The notes beneath the pieces were generated by a model, which worked only from the letters and a program-made list of their open reading frames with translations, did not search any database and was not told the origin of the DNA. The position numbers were made by a program, and so were the translations under genes. From the NCBI RefSeq assembly GCF_016650035.1, contig NZ_JAENWM010000019.1:1-50647 (forward strand): a stretch of DNA of 50,647 nt. The letters are read 5' to 3'. Every line of letters begins with the position of its first letter. Positions within the stretch are counted from its first letter, which is position 1. This document shows positions 1 through 8,443 of the stretch, one piece after another. This DNA is from Clostridium sp. (GTDB lineage Bacteria; Bacillota; Clostridia; Clostridiales; Clostridiaceae).

Positions 1-80
1 TTTGTAACCCCTCACACGGGGTCAGGCAGGTACTTCCCCTGCCGATTCAAATGACGAGTTCTACTTGCTTTTTTTCTTTC
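1..80. other. Structured GC-rich sequence at the window edge, unidentified
   Basis: This stretch is much richer in G and C than what follows. It contains two clear hairpins: ACCCC/GGGGT near 7-22 and GGCAGG/CCTGCC near 25-43. A T-rich run follows at about 69-80 on the plus strand, so it could be the 3' end and terminator of a plus-strand RNA that starts outside the window. On the minus strand a TATAAT lies at 146-151, so the opposite orientation cannot be excluded. I did not recognise it as tRNA, rRNA, tmRNA, RNase P, SRP or 6S RNA. Confidence 0.3.
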
Positions 81-305
81 ACTAGTAGTCCGATTTTATT
101 ATATATTTCTATATAGATTGTTCGGAAACAAGGCGCACACTTCCCATTATAGACATACTGAGAATATGCAATTTTGCTTCCTATAATACCATTATTCTAC
201 AAATATGTTTAATATCCTTCAAAACACAAAAGTTTCAATCTTTTAAATTAATTTACTATAAGTTAAATGACCCTAAACATAATTAGGGAATTCAAATGTA
301 TTCAC

Positions 306-335
306 TGTGAGTTATAACAATAGTTATAACTCACA
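306..335. repeat. Perfect 13-bp inverted repeat
   Basis: TGTGAGTTATAAC at 306-318 and its exact complement at 323-335 flank a 4-nt AATA loop. No gene is nearby. It could be a cruciform-forming site, an old operator or part of a decayed element. Confidence 0.6.
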
Positions 336-355
336 CTTGTTTTAAAATATAAAAA

Positions 356-397
356 AGCAGGAACTTCTAATCATTTTATGATTAAAGACTCCTACTT
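356..397 (-). terminator. Terminator-like hairpin, related to those at 668 and 1449
   Basis: An imperfect stem with the core TAATCA/TGATTA is followed on the minus strand by T6. Stem sequence and the following T-run resemble the hairpins at 668-717 and 1449-1493. No minus-strand gene lies directly upstream of it, so it may be a leftover of lost genes. Confidence 0.45.
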
Positions 398-667
398 TTG
401 ATTGGTTTTTTTATTAATGACACGATATTTTTAGTGTTGTATCAGTATATAATTATAAGTTTTAGTGAATCTTTATGCTATAGTGTTAGTTTCCAACTAT
501 TTCGTTTAGAATACAACATTAATGTCCAGTATACAATTATTTTGTTTAGTATCCTTCTCTTTTGTTTGTGTACAACTACATTACTAGTGTTTAATATGAA
601 AATTCAAATAAAGATTAAACATAACTCTTTGTTCATGGAAATACTTTATTGTATTTCACATATAATA

Positions 668-717
668 AAAAAAGTCAAAAGTTTTTAATCATTTAGATTA
701 AAAACTCCTGACTTTTA
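668..717 (-). terminator. Terminator-like hairpin, second related copy
   Basis: A long stem (AAAGTCA and TTTTTAATC in one arm, GATTAAAAA and TGACTTT in the other, 5-nt loop) is followed on the minus strand by T7. It shares the core and length of the hairpins at 356 and 1449. No gene is attached to it. Confidence 0.45.
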
Positions 718-944
718 ATATTATTTCCTTATCGTAAGTTTAATTGTTAATACTACTAATTATCATTAATAAATGTTGTATGACAAACTATAGTATTTTC
801 ATTATGACATTATTAATTATAATTTGTGACAACAATAATTATAACCCACAACAGTTGTATACTCGAAACAAATTCGTGTTGCCCCTCGCCCTGCACAATC
901 CACCAACCCCAACCCTTACCCACTTTTCCCATAATTTCCTTCCG

Positions 945-1048
945 AATAAAGTCGTGTTAAAATCCCCTCTATTTTTCCCATTGTTTTTCCAGTTAGAGGG
1001 TCAAAAAATCATAAAAAAGTCGTGTGAGAATCATAATAAAGTCGTGTT
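945..1048. repeat. Repeated GTCGTGTT boxes
   Basis: AATAAAGTCGTGTT occurs identically at 945-958 and 1035-1048. A variant, ATAAAAAAGTCGTGT, lies at 1011-1025 and recurs exactly, inverted, at 1497-1511. Function unknown. Confidence 0.5.
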
Positions 1049-1143
1049 GCTGAATCAATATGGTTCAAGGTTTAAGGGTCAAGGATCACATTTTCTAGTG
1101 TCCTTTTTCTAATTCTTTTTCTAAAATTCCTTCAATCTCATTA

Positions 1144-1195
1144 AGCCGTAGGCTGCGTATTTCATCTATCTTCTTTTATTCCGCAGCCTACGGCT
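1144..1195 (+). terminator. 14-bp inverted repeat followed by a T-rich stretch
   Basis: AGCCGTAGGCTGCG at 1144-1157 is exactly complementary to 1182-1195, with a 24-nt loop and then ATTTTTATT on the plus strand. The geometry suits a plus-strand terminator, but there is no plus-strand gene before it. It could equally be a repeat remnant. Confidence 0.4.
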
Positions 1196-1448
1196 ATTTT
1201 TATTCCTCCCCCCCCCTTCTTTTTTTCTCGTTTTCTGTTAACCATTGATTCTTCTATAGTTGTCAGTTATTTTCTATTGGGAAATCTGTTTAATAATCTA
1301 TTTATTTTCTGTATTTTTAGGGGTAGACGCAGGTACTTTATAATTAAAATTCTATATGAAAGTCTATTTAAAATTCTATTTTCAGGTGTACTCCAGTACG
1401 TTTTTGCTTGATCCATAAACCTAAGACCTTCTCTTTTGCTACGCAAAA

Positions 1449-1493
1449 AAGCCAGGAAGATCTAATCAATTTCTGATTAAAAATCCCTGACTT
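1449..1493 (-). terminator. Rho-independent terminator of glmS
   Basis: A stem with arms AAGCCAGG...TAATCA and TGATTA...CCCTGACTT is followed on the minus strand by T6. It lies about 90 bases past the glmS stop codon and is the closest terminator for that gene. Confidence 0.7.
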
Positions 1494-1500
1494 CTAACAC

Positions 1501-1540
1501 GACTTTTTTATGAATGATACGAGTTTTTTATGAATGAAAC
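1501..1540. repeat. Two tandem copies of a 20-bp unit
   Basis: GACTTTTTTATGAATGATAC and GAGTTTTTTATGAATGAAAC lie head to tail, differing at two positions. A related stretch occurs at about 409-425, next to the hairpin at 356. This suggests that hairpin plus box formed a repeating module. Confidence 0.5.
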
Positions 1541-1585
1541 GACATTATTAGTAGGATACAACAGTAGGGTTAACCCCCTATTACA

Positions 1586-3412
1586 CTATTCTACAGTTAC
1601 AGATTTTGCCAAATTCCTTGGCTTATCAACGTCGCAACCTTTTTGGATTGCCATGTAATATGACAATAATTGTAGTGGAATTACCGAAATTACTGGTGTT
1701 AATAAATCTATTACTTTTGGTATATAAGTTGCTGAAAAAACTGATTCTTCAATTTCAGTATGACCTTCTGGTGTGAAAGCAAATACTTTTGCTCCCCTAG
1801 TAGTTACTTCTTTTATATTGCTTATCATCTTGCCATATAGCTCTTCTTGAGTAGCTATTGCTATAACGATAGTTCCCTCTTCCATAAGTGCCATAGTTCC
1901 ATGCTTTAACTCACCAGCTGGATAAGCCTCAGAATGAATATATGATATTTCCTTAAGTTTTAATGAACCTTCCATTGCAACTGCATAGTCAAGTCCACGT
2001 CCTATGAAGAACATATCTTTGTGCATATAATTTTTTGCAGTGAATTTTTGTACAGTTTCTTTATTTTTAAGAACTTCTTCTGCTTTTTCTGGAAGTTCTA
2101 GCATAGCTATTTTAATTTCTTCAATTTCGTCTAAGCTCATCGTTTCTTTATTTTGAGCAAAGAATAATGCTATTATATACATTGCTATAAGCTGAGTTAC
2201 ATAAGCTTTAGTAGATGCAACTGCTATTTCTGGACCTGCCCAAGTATATAGTACATCATCTGCTTCTCTTGAAGCCGCACTACCTACAACATTTGTTACA
2301 GCTATAACTCTTGCGCCTTTTTCCTTTGCAAGTCTTAAAGCTGACATAGTGTCGGCAGTTTCTCCTGATTGACTAACAACTATCATAAGTGTGTTCTTGT
2401 CCATTATTGGGTCTCTATATTTAAACTCAGAAGCTATATCTAGTTCTACTGGTATTCTTGCAAGTTTTTCTATTACATATTTACCTACAGCTCCTGCGTG
2501 GTATGCAGTTCCGCAAGCTACTATATATATTTTATTTAAGTTTTTAATTTGTTCTTTAGTTATATTTATTTTATCTAATGATATTGGTTCTCCAAGAACT
2601 ATTCTTGAACTCATTGTGTCCCTAATTGCCTTTGGCTGTTCGTGGATTTCTTTTATCATAAAGTGCTCAAATCCACCTTTTTCAGCTGCTTCTGCATCCC
2701 AAGTTACATGGAACACTTCTTTCTTTATAGTTTCGCCTTCAGTATTTATTAGTTTTATTCCATCAGTAGAAATAACAACAAATTCATTATCTTCTAATAA
2801 ATATACTTCTCTTGTATGATTTAAAACTGCTGGTATATCTGAAGCAATAAAAAATTCTTTTTTTCCAAGTCCTACTATTAATGGGCTATCTTTTCTTACT
2901 GCTACTAATTTATCCGGTTCATTGCTGGATATTACAGCTATGGCATAACTGCCTTCCATTTTAGTAGTAGCTTTCATTACAGCCTCAACAATGTCACCTT
3001 CAAAATAAAAATCTATAAGGTGTGGTATTACTTCCGTATCAGTTTCTGATGTAAATTTATATCCCTTTGACATTAACCATTCTCTTAAACGGATATAATT
3101 CTCTATAATTCCATTATGAACTACACTAATAGTTCCTTTTTCATTTGTATGTGGATGAGAATTTTCATCTGATGGCTTACCATGAGTAGCCCATCTAGTA
3201 TGACCTATACCCACTTTTCCACTAAGTGGATTTTCTAACAATTGAGCTTCTAAATTTGCTAGTCTTCCCATACACTTAGTTACTCTTAGTGTTCCATCAT
3301 CTATAACTGCGATTCCTGCTGAATCATAACCTCTATATTCCAATTTACTAAGACCTTCTACCATAATTGGTGAAGCCTCTCTATTTCCATAATATCCAAC
3401 TATTCCGCACAT
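1586..3412 (-). CDS. glmS: Glutamine--fructose-6-phosphate aminotransferase (isomerizing)
   Basis: This cytoplasmic enzyme makes glucosamine-6-phosphate from fructose-6-phosphate and glutamine, the first step toward peptidoglycan amino sugars. The N-terminal class II glutaminase domain begins MCGIVGYYG, and the Cys after the initiator Met is the nucleophile. HTRWATHG follows. Two SIS sugar-isomerase domains cover the second half, ending with the typical KPRNLAKSVTVE. The product is 608 residues, normal for the family. I place the start at 3412: AGAGGAAG lies six bases upstream and catalysis needs the Cys at position 2. An ATG farther upstream in frame would bury it. The gene is controlled by the ribozyme at 3546-3731. 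It is unrelated to the glutamate mutase subunit often also called glmS at 42060. Confidence 0.97.
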   Translation of the reverse strand: MCGIVGYYGNREASPIMVEGLSKLEYRGYDSAGIAVIDDGTLRVTKCMGRLANLEAQLLENPLSGKVGIGHTRWATHGKPSDENSHPHTNEKGTISVVHNGIIENYIRLREWLMSKGYKFTSETDTEVIPHLIDFYFEGDIVEAVMKATTKMEGSYAIAVISSNEPDKLVAVRKDSPLIVGLGKKEFFIASDIPAVLNHTREVYLLEDNEFVVISTDGIKLINTEGETIKKEVFHVTWDAEAAEKGGFEHFMIKEIHEQPKAIRDTMSSRIVLGEPISLDKINITKEQIKNLNKIYIVACGTAYHAGAVGKYVIEKLARIPVELDIASEFKYRDPIMDKNTLMIVVSQSGETADTMSALRLAKEKGARVIAVTNVVGSAASREADDVLYTWAGPEIAVASTKAYVTQLIAMYIIALFFAQNKETMSLDEIEEIKIAMLELPEKAEEVLKNKETVQKFTAKNYMHKDMFFIGRGLDYAVAMEGSLKLKEISYIHSEAYPAGELKHGTMALMEEGTIVIAIATQEELYGKMISNIKEVTTRGAKVFAFTPEGHTEIEESVFSATYIPKVIDLLTPVISVIPLQLLSYYMAIQKGCDVDKPRNLAKSVTVE

Positions 3413-3447
3413 ATACATCTTCCTCTCAAATTTAATTTTTAGACAAT

Positions 3448-3467
3448 GCATCATCTTTAGATGATGC
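3448..3467 (-). other. Small perfect hairpin in the glmS leader
   Basis: GCATCATC/GATGATGC with a 4-nt loop lies between the ribozyme and the glmS ribosome site, ending about 24 bases before the SD. It might stabilise or insulate the 5' end left after ribozyme cleavage. Confidence 0.45.
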
Positions 3468-3545
3468 TCATAGCATAAATGCGCTGTTTAATTAAGCATA
3501 TTTTTAATGAACAAAAAATAATCCATTGAAATATACTAACTAATT

Positions 3546-3731
3546 CAGCACTTAAAGGTGCCGTGACTATTTATTAAGGTTTTAACACCAGATTGATATT
3601 GTTACAAAAATCACTTTTTGCTTTTATCAACCGTTAACGGTAGTGCGCTACCGTGGGGCATCCGCCGAAGATTTCGATACTCCCCATCCTCGTCAACTCA
3701 AGTACTTAAACTAAAGTTCTGGCGCTTTTAT
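3546..3731 (-). ncRNA. glmS ribozyme-riboswitch
   Basis: The minus strand carries the conserved 5' core AGCGCCAGAACTT, with the expected cleavage point between 3726 and 3725, directly before GCGCC. The conserved internal blocks follow in order: TTGACGAGGATGGGGAGTA, then CGGCGGATGCCCC, a GGTAGCGCACTACC hairpin, and a distal segment ending near the GGCACC/GTGC stem. In this RNA class glucosamine-6-phosphate acts as the cofactor for self-cleavage, which destabilises the mRNA. It sits directly upstream of glmS, as expected. The 3' boundary is approximate. Confidence 0.95.
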
Positions 3732-3807
3732 TTTTCTAATTAATATCTATATTTTGTCTAATTATCATCACCTCTTTCACATCAAATGTATTCTTTTGTC
3801 ACAATTC

Positions 3808-3836
3808 ATTATATTTTTAACTTAGCACAATGTCAA
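3808..3836 (-). promoter_or_regulatory. Consensus housekeeping promoter of glmS
   Basis: On the minus strand TTGACA (3831-3836) and TATAAT (3808-3813) are separated by exactly 17 bases. Transcription should start near 3801, about 75 bases before the ribozyme cleavage site. Both boxes match the sigma-A consensus perfectly, so control is probably left to the ribozyme. Confidence 0.85.
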
Positions 3837-3931
3837 TGTTTTTAGTGATTCTTAACAGTTTGTATCAATTTAGTCTCTATCATTATATGTGCTTAGTTTA
3901 AAAAAAGACAACAAAAGTTTATTATTAAAAA

Positions 3932-3980
3932 AAACGCAGGATACATAAAATCACATAATGATTATTTATGTATTCTGCTT
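3932..3980 (-). terminator. Terminator of the mannitol-type PTS operon
   Basis: GCAGGATACATAAA pairs with TTTATGTATTCTGC (stem 3936-3978), followed on the minus strand by T8. It lies just past the HPr gene, the last gene of the operon. Confidence 0.85.
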
Positions 3981-4002
3981 ATATAATCTCTTTACTTATA
4001 TT

Positions 4003-4263
4003 TTATTCTTTTAAGTTTAATATGAAATTTGAAATACCTTCCATAGCTGCCTTTTCATCTTCTCCATCGATTCTAACAGTTATTTCTGAACCCTGTATTA
4101 ATCCCATTGACATAATGTTTATTATACTTTTAGCGTTAGCTGTTTTATTTCCACTCACGATTTTCACATCACTTTTGAAGGTATTTATTAATTTAACAAG
4201 TTGTGATGCTGGTCTTGCATGTATTCCTGTATTATTTACTATTGTTATATTTTTTTCTATCAT
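4003..4263 (-). CDS. HPr-family phosphocarrier protein, operon-encoded
   Basis: An 86-residue HPr of normal length. The phosphorylatable His15 lies in GIHARPAS. Ser46, in AKSIINIMSMG, matches the site used by HPr kinase in Firmicutes, so it could both carry phosphate and take part in catabolite control. HPr passes phosphate from Enzyme I to EIIA domains. Its place as last gene of a sugar-alcohol PTS operon, without a ptsI next to it, suggests a dedicated or inducible HPr rather than the general one. I cannot tell whether another ptsH exists elsewhere. The SD GGGGGTG precedes the ATG. Confidence 0.88.
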   Translation of the reverse strand: MIEKNITIVNNTGIHARPASQLVKLINTFKSDVKIVSGNKTANAKSIINIMSMGLIQGSEITVRIDGEDEKAAMEGISNFILNLKE

Positions 4264-4282
4264 AATTAATACACCCCCACTC

Positions 4283-5539
4283 TTATTTATAATTAGCTAA
4301 TAAAAATCTTTCTGCTTCAAGACACCATAATCCATTATTACTGTTTACTATTTTAGCGAGTCCAGCAAATAGTGGACTTGTTTTTCCTTTTTCATCAAAA
4401 TCCTGGATATCTGTTAATTCCATTTCAATATTTGTATAGATTAACTTTTTGCCTCCAGGTATTTTAGGTAGATCTAGAGTTGCTTTGGAAACGCTGTCAA
4501 GTCCTCCTATATGAGTAATCATAACAGCTGGGTTTATTATTTTTGCAGCTGACATCTGTAATGATTCAATCATATCATTAGTATTTCCTCCACTTGTTCC
4601 TACTATATGTGCAGAAGTATAATGTACGTTGTAAAAATTAAATTTTGCTGAGAATTTATTATCTGTAGGGCCTGCGAAGAAGTTAAGGCAACCATCTCTT
4701 CCAAGTATACTATCTCCAAGTTCAACTACTGAACTTATTGGTGTATAAACAAATACATCATCAAAGCCAGTATCTCCAGTTAAGGCTCTTAAATATTCAG
4801 TTGGATTCTCTAAGTTTTTTGTATTTACAAAAATAAGTTCAACTCCGCATTTTTTCGCTTCTTCTTTTGTGAATATTGATTCAGCACGTTCCAATTTTTT
4901 ATCATCAATATCAGAGACAACAAGCATACCTGGTCTTCTGTCACAGTGAAGTGCATAATCTATTGCTCCAAATCCCATAGGGCCTGCTGCTGCAAGAAGT
5001 GCCATTTTACCGCCTTCAACTATTCCCATATTATGCTCATATTTACCTACTATAGTGTGATATGAAGCGTGGTATGCCCCAATTATACATGACATTGGTT
5101 CAGATAGAGAAGCCTCATAGAATGATTCTCCCTCATAATTTAAAAGACATCCAAGTTCCATTACTTCTTGAGGTATTATAGTATAGGTCGCTGCCCCTCC
5201 AAAGTATTTGTAAGAGTAACCTGGCGATGCCATACTTCCTTTATAATTTAGTGCAGGTTGTATTGCAAATTTTTCACCTACTTCAAACTTACTGCTCCAC
5301 TTAGGTCCTACCTGCACAATTTCACCTGCAAATTCATGACCAACGATAACTGGATTAACATCAATATCATTTGGAACTCTCTTATGTTCTTTACCTAAGA
5401 TAGCTGCTTTGTACGTAGACATACAAATACTATCTGTTATAACTTTTACAAGTATTTCGTCATCTTTAATTTCTGGAAGTTCAAATTCCTCCATTTTTAA
5501 TAAACTTTTATCATATAATCTTACTGCTTTAGTTTTCAT
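4283..5539 (-). CDS. Zinc-type medium-chain dehydrogenase, sorbitol/sorbose-phosphate-like
   Basis: A 418-residue medium-chain dehydrogenase. Cys39 (SICMSTYK) and His68-Glu69 (GHEFAGE) match the catalytic zinc ligands. The cysteine-rich structural zinc lobe is absent. A dinucleotide-binding stretch, AAAGPMGFGAIDYAL, lies mid-protein. Length and motifs resemble the group containing L-sorbose-1-phosphate reductase (SorE) and E. coli YggP, which are tied to PTS operons. The gene lies between a 1-phosphofructokinase and an HPr gene, 20 bases from the latter. I infer that it oxidises the hexitol phosphate delivered by the EIICBA protein to a ketose phosphate. The exact substrate cannot be read from sequence. 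Confidence 0.75.
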   Translation of the reverse strand: MKTKAVRLYDKSLLKMEEFELPEIKDDEILVKVITDSICMSTYKAAILGKEHKRVPNDIDVNPVIVGHEFAGEIVQVGPKWSSKFEVGEKFAIQPALNYKGSMASPGYSYKYFGGAATYTIIPQEVMELGCLLNYEGESFYEASLSEPMSCIIGAYHASYHTIVGKYEHNMGIVEGGKMALLAAAGPMGFGAIDYALHCDRRPGMLVVSDIDDKKLERAESIFTKEEAKKCGVELIFVNTKNLENPTEYLRALTGDTGFDDVFVYTPISSVVELGDSILGRDGCLNFFAGPTDNKFSAKFNFYNVHYTSAHIVGTSGGNTNDMIESLQMSAAKIINPAVMITHIGGLDSVSKATLDLPKIPGGKKLIYTNIEMELTDIQDFDEKGKTSPLFAGLAKIVNSNNGLWCLEAERFLLANYK

Positions 5540-5565
5540 AATAATTCCACCTTTCTATAATATCT

Positions 5566-5585
5566 AGTGCACCCACTTGTGCACT
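5566..5585 (-). other. Intercistronic hairpin between fruK and the dehydrogenase gene
   Basis: AGTGCAC/GTGCACT with a 6-nt loop and no T-run. It could tune mRNA stability or ribosome access between the two genes rather than end transcription. Confidence 0.4.
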
Positions 5586-5603
5586 GATTAATTCCTCCAA
5601 GTA

Positions 5604-6533
5604 CTATAAATACTCACAGACTACTTGTTTCTCAATGTCTAATATATCGTTAAGACTTCCTGCAGTGGTACCCTCTGTCATAACTCCAGCTGTTGCTGCA
5701 GCTACTGATAGCGTAACTGATCTTTCAAATGAGTAACCTTTATCTAGAGCAAAAGCTAATCCTGCAACCATTGAATCTCCCGCCCCTACTGTACTTTTTA
5801 CTTTAACCTTTATGCCGCGTGCATGTATTGTTTTTTCCCTGTTCATAAATAGCGCACCCTCGGATCCTAGCGATACAGCGATCACTTTAACGCCATAATC
5901 AAATATACCGGTGCAAAGTCTTATGGTTTCATTAATCCCATTAATTTTTACATCAAACAATTTTTCTAATTCATGTATATTGGGTTTAATTAAATATGGT
6001 CCTGATTTAATGCCGTTCTTTAGTAGTTCTCCATCTGCATCCAAAATGGTTTTAACTCCTAGCCCACTTGCCTCTCTTATCCATAGTTCATAAATGTTTT
6101 TTTCTACACTTTGTGGTACACTCCCAGACAATACTAATATGTCATCACTTTTAGCAAGATTAAATACCTTTTCTTTAATTATTTTAATATCGTCCTCAGA
6201 AACATTATTACCAGACTCGTTAATATCAGTATTTGTATTTTTAACTTTATCAACAATCTTTATATTAGTACGAGTTTCTCCGGTGACAAAAACAAAATCA
6301 TTTTTAATCTTTTCAGTATCTAAGTAGTCTTTAATAAACTCTCCTGTTTTACCAGCAAGTACGCCTAGTGCAATACTTTCTCCATTTAGGCTCTTTACTA
6401 CTTTTGAAACATTAATGCCTTTTCCACCAGCATCTAATTTTATAGAAGATACTCTGTTAACACTATTTATTGTACAGTTATCCACTTCCACTGTTTTATC
6501 TACAGCTGGATTTAATGTAACGGTTATAATCAT
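5604..6533 (-). CDS. fruK: 1-phosphofructokinase family kinase
   Basis: A 309-residue PfkB-family sugar kinase. The N-terminal MIITVTLNPAVDKT and GGKGINVSKV are typical of the FruK/LacC branch, and the C-terminal TVGAGDSMVAG holds the catalytic Asp and anion hole. FruK phosphorylates fructose-1-phosphate to fructose-1,6-bisphosphate; LacC relatives use tagatose-6-phosphate. It is placed between the mannitol-type permease gene (26-base gap) and the dehydrogenase gene. A kinase is not needed if mannitol-1-phosphate is oxidised to fructose-6-phosphate in the usual way, so the operon points to a ketose-1-phosphate or tagatose-6-phosphate intermediate. Confidence 0.85.
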   Translation of the reverse strand: MIITVTLNPAVDKTVEVDNCTINSVNRVSSIKLDAGGKGINVSKVVKSLNGESIALGVLAGKTGEFIKDYLDTEKIKNDFVFVTGETRTNIKIVDKVKNTNTDINESGNNVSEDDIKIIKEKVFNLAKSDDILVLSGSVPQSVEKNIYELWIREASGLGVKTILDADGELLKNGIKSGPYLIKPNIHELEKLFDVKINGINETIRLCTGIFDYGVKVIAVSLGSEGALFMNREKTIHARGIKVKVKSTVGAGDSMVAGLAFALDKGYSFERSVTLSVAAATAGVMTEGTTAGSLNDILDIEKQVVCEYL

Positions 6534-6559
6534 ATTACACCTCTTCTTTTTTGTTTATT

Positions 6560-8443
6560 TTACTGTTTTGTAAAAGTTTCATATAAATATTCTATATCAT
6601 CAGTATTTCGTATCTTATCTAAAGTATCTTCATCCGCATCTTCAATAACATTTGCTAAATTAGACAAAATACTCAAATGCTCATTTCCTACTCCAGCAAT
6701 TCCTACTACAATATAGGCTAAATCTCCATCAAATGATATTCCCTGGGGGTACTGGAGCACAACTATCCCAGATTTAATTATATTTTCCTTTGCAGTGCCA
6801 ACTCCATGAGGAATTGCAACACCCTGACCGATATAGGTTGTAAGATCATTTTCTCTTTCAATCATAGCTTCAATATATTCCTCATTAACATATCCTCCAT
6901 CTACTAAAAGACGTCCTGCTAATTTTATCGCCTCATATTTATCTGTAGATTTCAAATGAACCTTAACGCTTTCTCTTTTTAATACGGTGTTTTGCTTTGG
7001 CAAGTCACTTTCCATATTAGCAGATTCTTTTACTTCTGAAGATTCAAGTATTAGAAGAATCTGTTCAAAGGCATTATTTTTAAGAAAATCTTTTACCGAT
7101 ATATATTCAGCTACTGGTCCTGATGCTTTAGCTCTAGCTGCTAGACTCTCATGTGTAACAACAATCTGTGCATCTCCTGGTATATCATTTACGGCACAGT
7201 TTATTACTTCTATATTTATACCTGCTTTTTTTAGCTTGTTTCTTAATGTAGATGCTCCCATAGCACTTGATCCCATACCAGCGTCACATGCAAATACAAT
7301 TTTCTTTATTTCTGTTTTGTTAAATATTTTTACTTCTTGCTCAGTTTTTTTAGTTCCTTTTAATTCCTTTACTGATGTCTTCGCTTTTTCTAAATCGTCG
7401 CCTTCTGAATCCTTAGACCCTTTAATAAAGAATCCTGCTATTAAGAAGGATACCACTGTTGATACAGCTACTCCTGCAAAAATACCTAAAAGTCCACCTT
7501 TAGGTGCCATAGCCATTAATGCAAATATACTTCCTGGTGACGCTATTGCTACAAGTCCTGCATTAAATAGTCCAAATGTGAATATTCCACTTGCTCCACC
7601 ACCAATTACTGCGAGTATAAGTATTGGTTTCATTAAAACATAAGGGAAGTATATTTCATGTATTCCGCCTAAAAAGTGAATGATTATTGCTGACGGAGCA
7701 GATTCTTTTGCTATTCCCTTTGCAAATGTCCAGTAGGCCAAAAGTATTCCGAGGCCCGGGCCTGGATTTGTTTCTAGAAGGAAGATTACTGACTTCCCTA
7801 CTTCCTTTGCTTCTTGTATTCCTATAGGTGAGAGTATTCCATGATTTATAGCATTATTTAAAAATAATATTTTAGCTGGCTCAATAAAAATAGATGTTAA
7901 TGGTAATAAGCCTGCATCTACTATTGCTCCCAGTCCTGCTTTTAGTATATTTGTTAGACCAAGTACCAACGGTCCAATTCCAAGAAATGCAAGGAGTGCT
8001 AGTAGCATACCAATTATTCCGGCTGAAAAATTATTTATTAACATTTCAAAACCAGCTGGAATTTTTCCGACCATGGATTTATCAAACTTCTTAATAGCAA
8101 ATCCGCCCATTGGACCCATTATCATAGCGCCGATAAACATAGGTATGTCAGCTCCTACAATTACACCCATAGCTGCTATTGAACCTATTACTCCACCTCT
8201 ACTGCCTGCTACTATTTTCCCTCCAGTATATGCTATTAATAGTGGTAATAGATATTTAATCATTGGATCTACTAATGCAGCAAGTTTTTCATTAGGTATC
8301 CATCCTGTTGGAATGAATAGTGCCGTAATTAACCCCCATGCAATAAATGCTCCAATATTAGGCATTACCATACCGCTTAGAAAACGTCCAAAGCTCTGTA
8401 CTTTTTCCTTTAATTCTGTTTTTGTTTCAGTTTTAGCTTCCAT
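6560..8443 (-). CDS. mtlA: PTS mannitol-type EIICBA permease
   Basis: A 627-residue membrane protein that imports and phosphorylates a hexitol. Its domains match E. coli MtlA in order. The EIIC membrane domain (about 1-345) carries the hallmark GGIHEIYFPYV near residue 260. EIIB has the phosphocysteine Cys386 in CDAGMGSS. EIIA has the phosphohistidine His546 in AIPHG. The start is the ATG at 8443, nine bases after AGGAGG (8453-8458); a GTG at 8452 touches the SD and is too close. The start overlaps the end of mtlR by 11 bases, so the two are translationally coupled. Mannitol is the most likely substrate, but no mtlD is present. Confidence 0.9.
   Translation of the reverse strand: MEAKTETKTELKEKVQSFGRFLSGMVMPNIGAFIAWGLITALFIPTGWIPNEKLAALVDPMIKYLLPLLIAYTGGKIVAGSRGGVIGSIAAMGVIVGADIPMFIGAMIMGPMGGFAIKKFDKSMVGKIPAGFEMLINNFSAGIIGMLLALLAFLGIGPLVLGLTNILKAGLGAIVDAGLLPLTSIFIEPAKILFLNNAINHGILSPIGIQEAKEVGKSVIFLLETNPGPGLGILLAYWTFAKGIAKESAPSAIIIHFLGGIHEIYFPYVLMKPILILAVIGGGASGIFTFGLFNAGLVAIASPGSIFALMAMAPKGGLLGIFAGVAVSTVVSFLIAGFFIKGSKDSEGDDLEKAKTSVKELKGTKKTEQEVKIFNKTEIKKIVFACDAGMGSSAMGASTLRNKLKKAGINIEVINCAVNDIPGDAQIVVTHESLAARAKASGPVAEYISVKDFLKNNAFEQILLILESSEVKESANMESDLPKQNTVLKRESVKVHLKSTDKYEAIKLAGRLLVDGGYVNEEYIEAMIERENDLTTYIGQGVAIPHGVGTAKENIIKSGIVVLQYPQGISFDGDLAYIVVGIAGVGNEHLSILSNLANVIEDADEDTLDKIRNTDDIEYLYETFTKQ

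Larger units (their letters stand above)
81..1585. other. Gene-free region with scattered hairpins and short repeats
   Basis: I see no credible gene here. Open frames at 398-688 and 744-1112 have no ribosome site, unnatural composition and overlap hairpins. The stretch is AT-rich except for a C-rich patch around 888-930 and a run of nine C at 1208-1216. It contains three related terminator-like hairpins, a perfect 13-bp inverted repeat, a 14-bp inverted repeat and repeated GTCGTGTT boxes, listed separately. It looks like decayed sequence downstream of glmS. Confidence 0.6.

Noticed and set aside
398-688. Open frame of 96 codons on the plus strand
   Set aside because: No ribosome site, hydrophobic low-complexity product, and its end lies inside the hairpin at 668-717.
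744-1112. Open frame of 122 codons on the plus strand
   Set aside because: No SD, odd composition, and it runs through the repeated GTCGTGTT boxes.
1208-1216. Run of nine C as a phase-variation tract
   Set aside because: It lies in gene-free DNA with no promoter or reading frame it could switch; it may also be a sequencing weak spot.
3740-3775. Tiny upstream reading frame before the glmS ribozyme
   Set aside because: AGAGGTG almost touches the ATG and the frame has about ten codons; no sign of a leader-peptide function.
6987-7643. Long open frame of 218 codons opposite mtlA
   Set aside because: It is the antisense shadow of a strongly conserved PTS gene; no SD and no known family.
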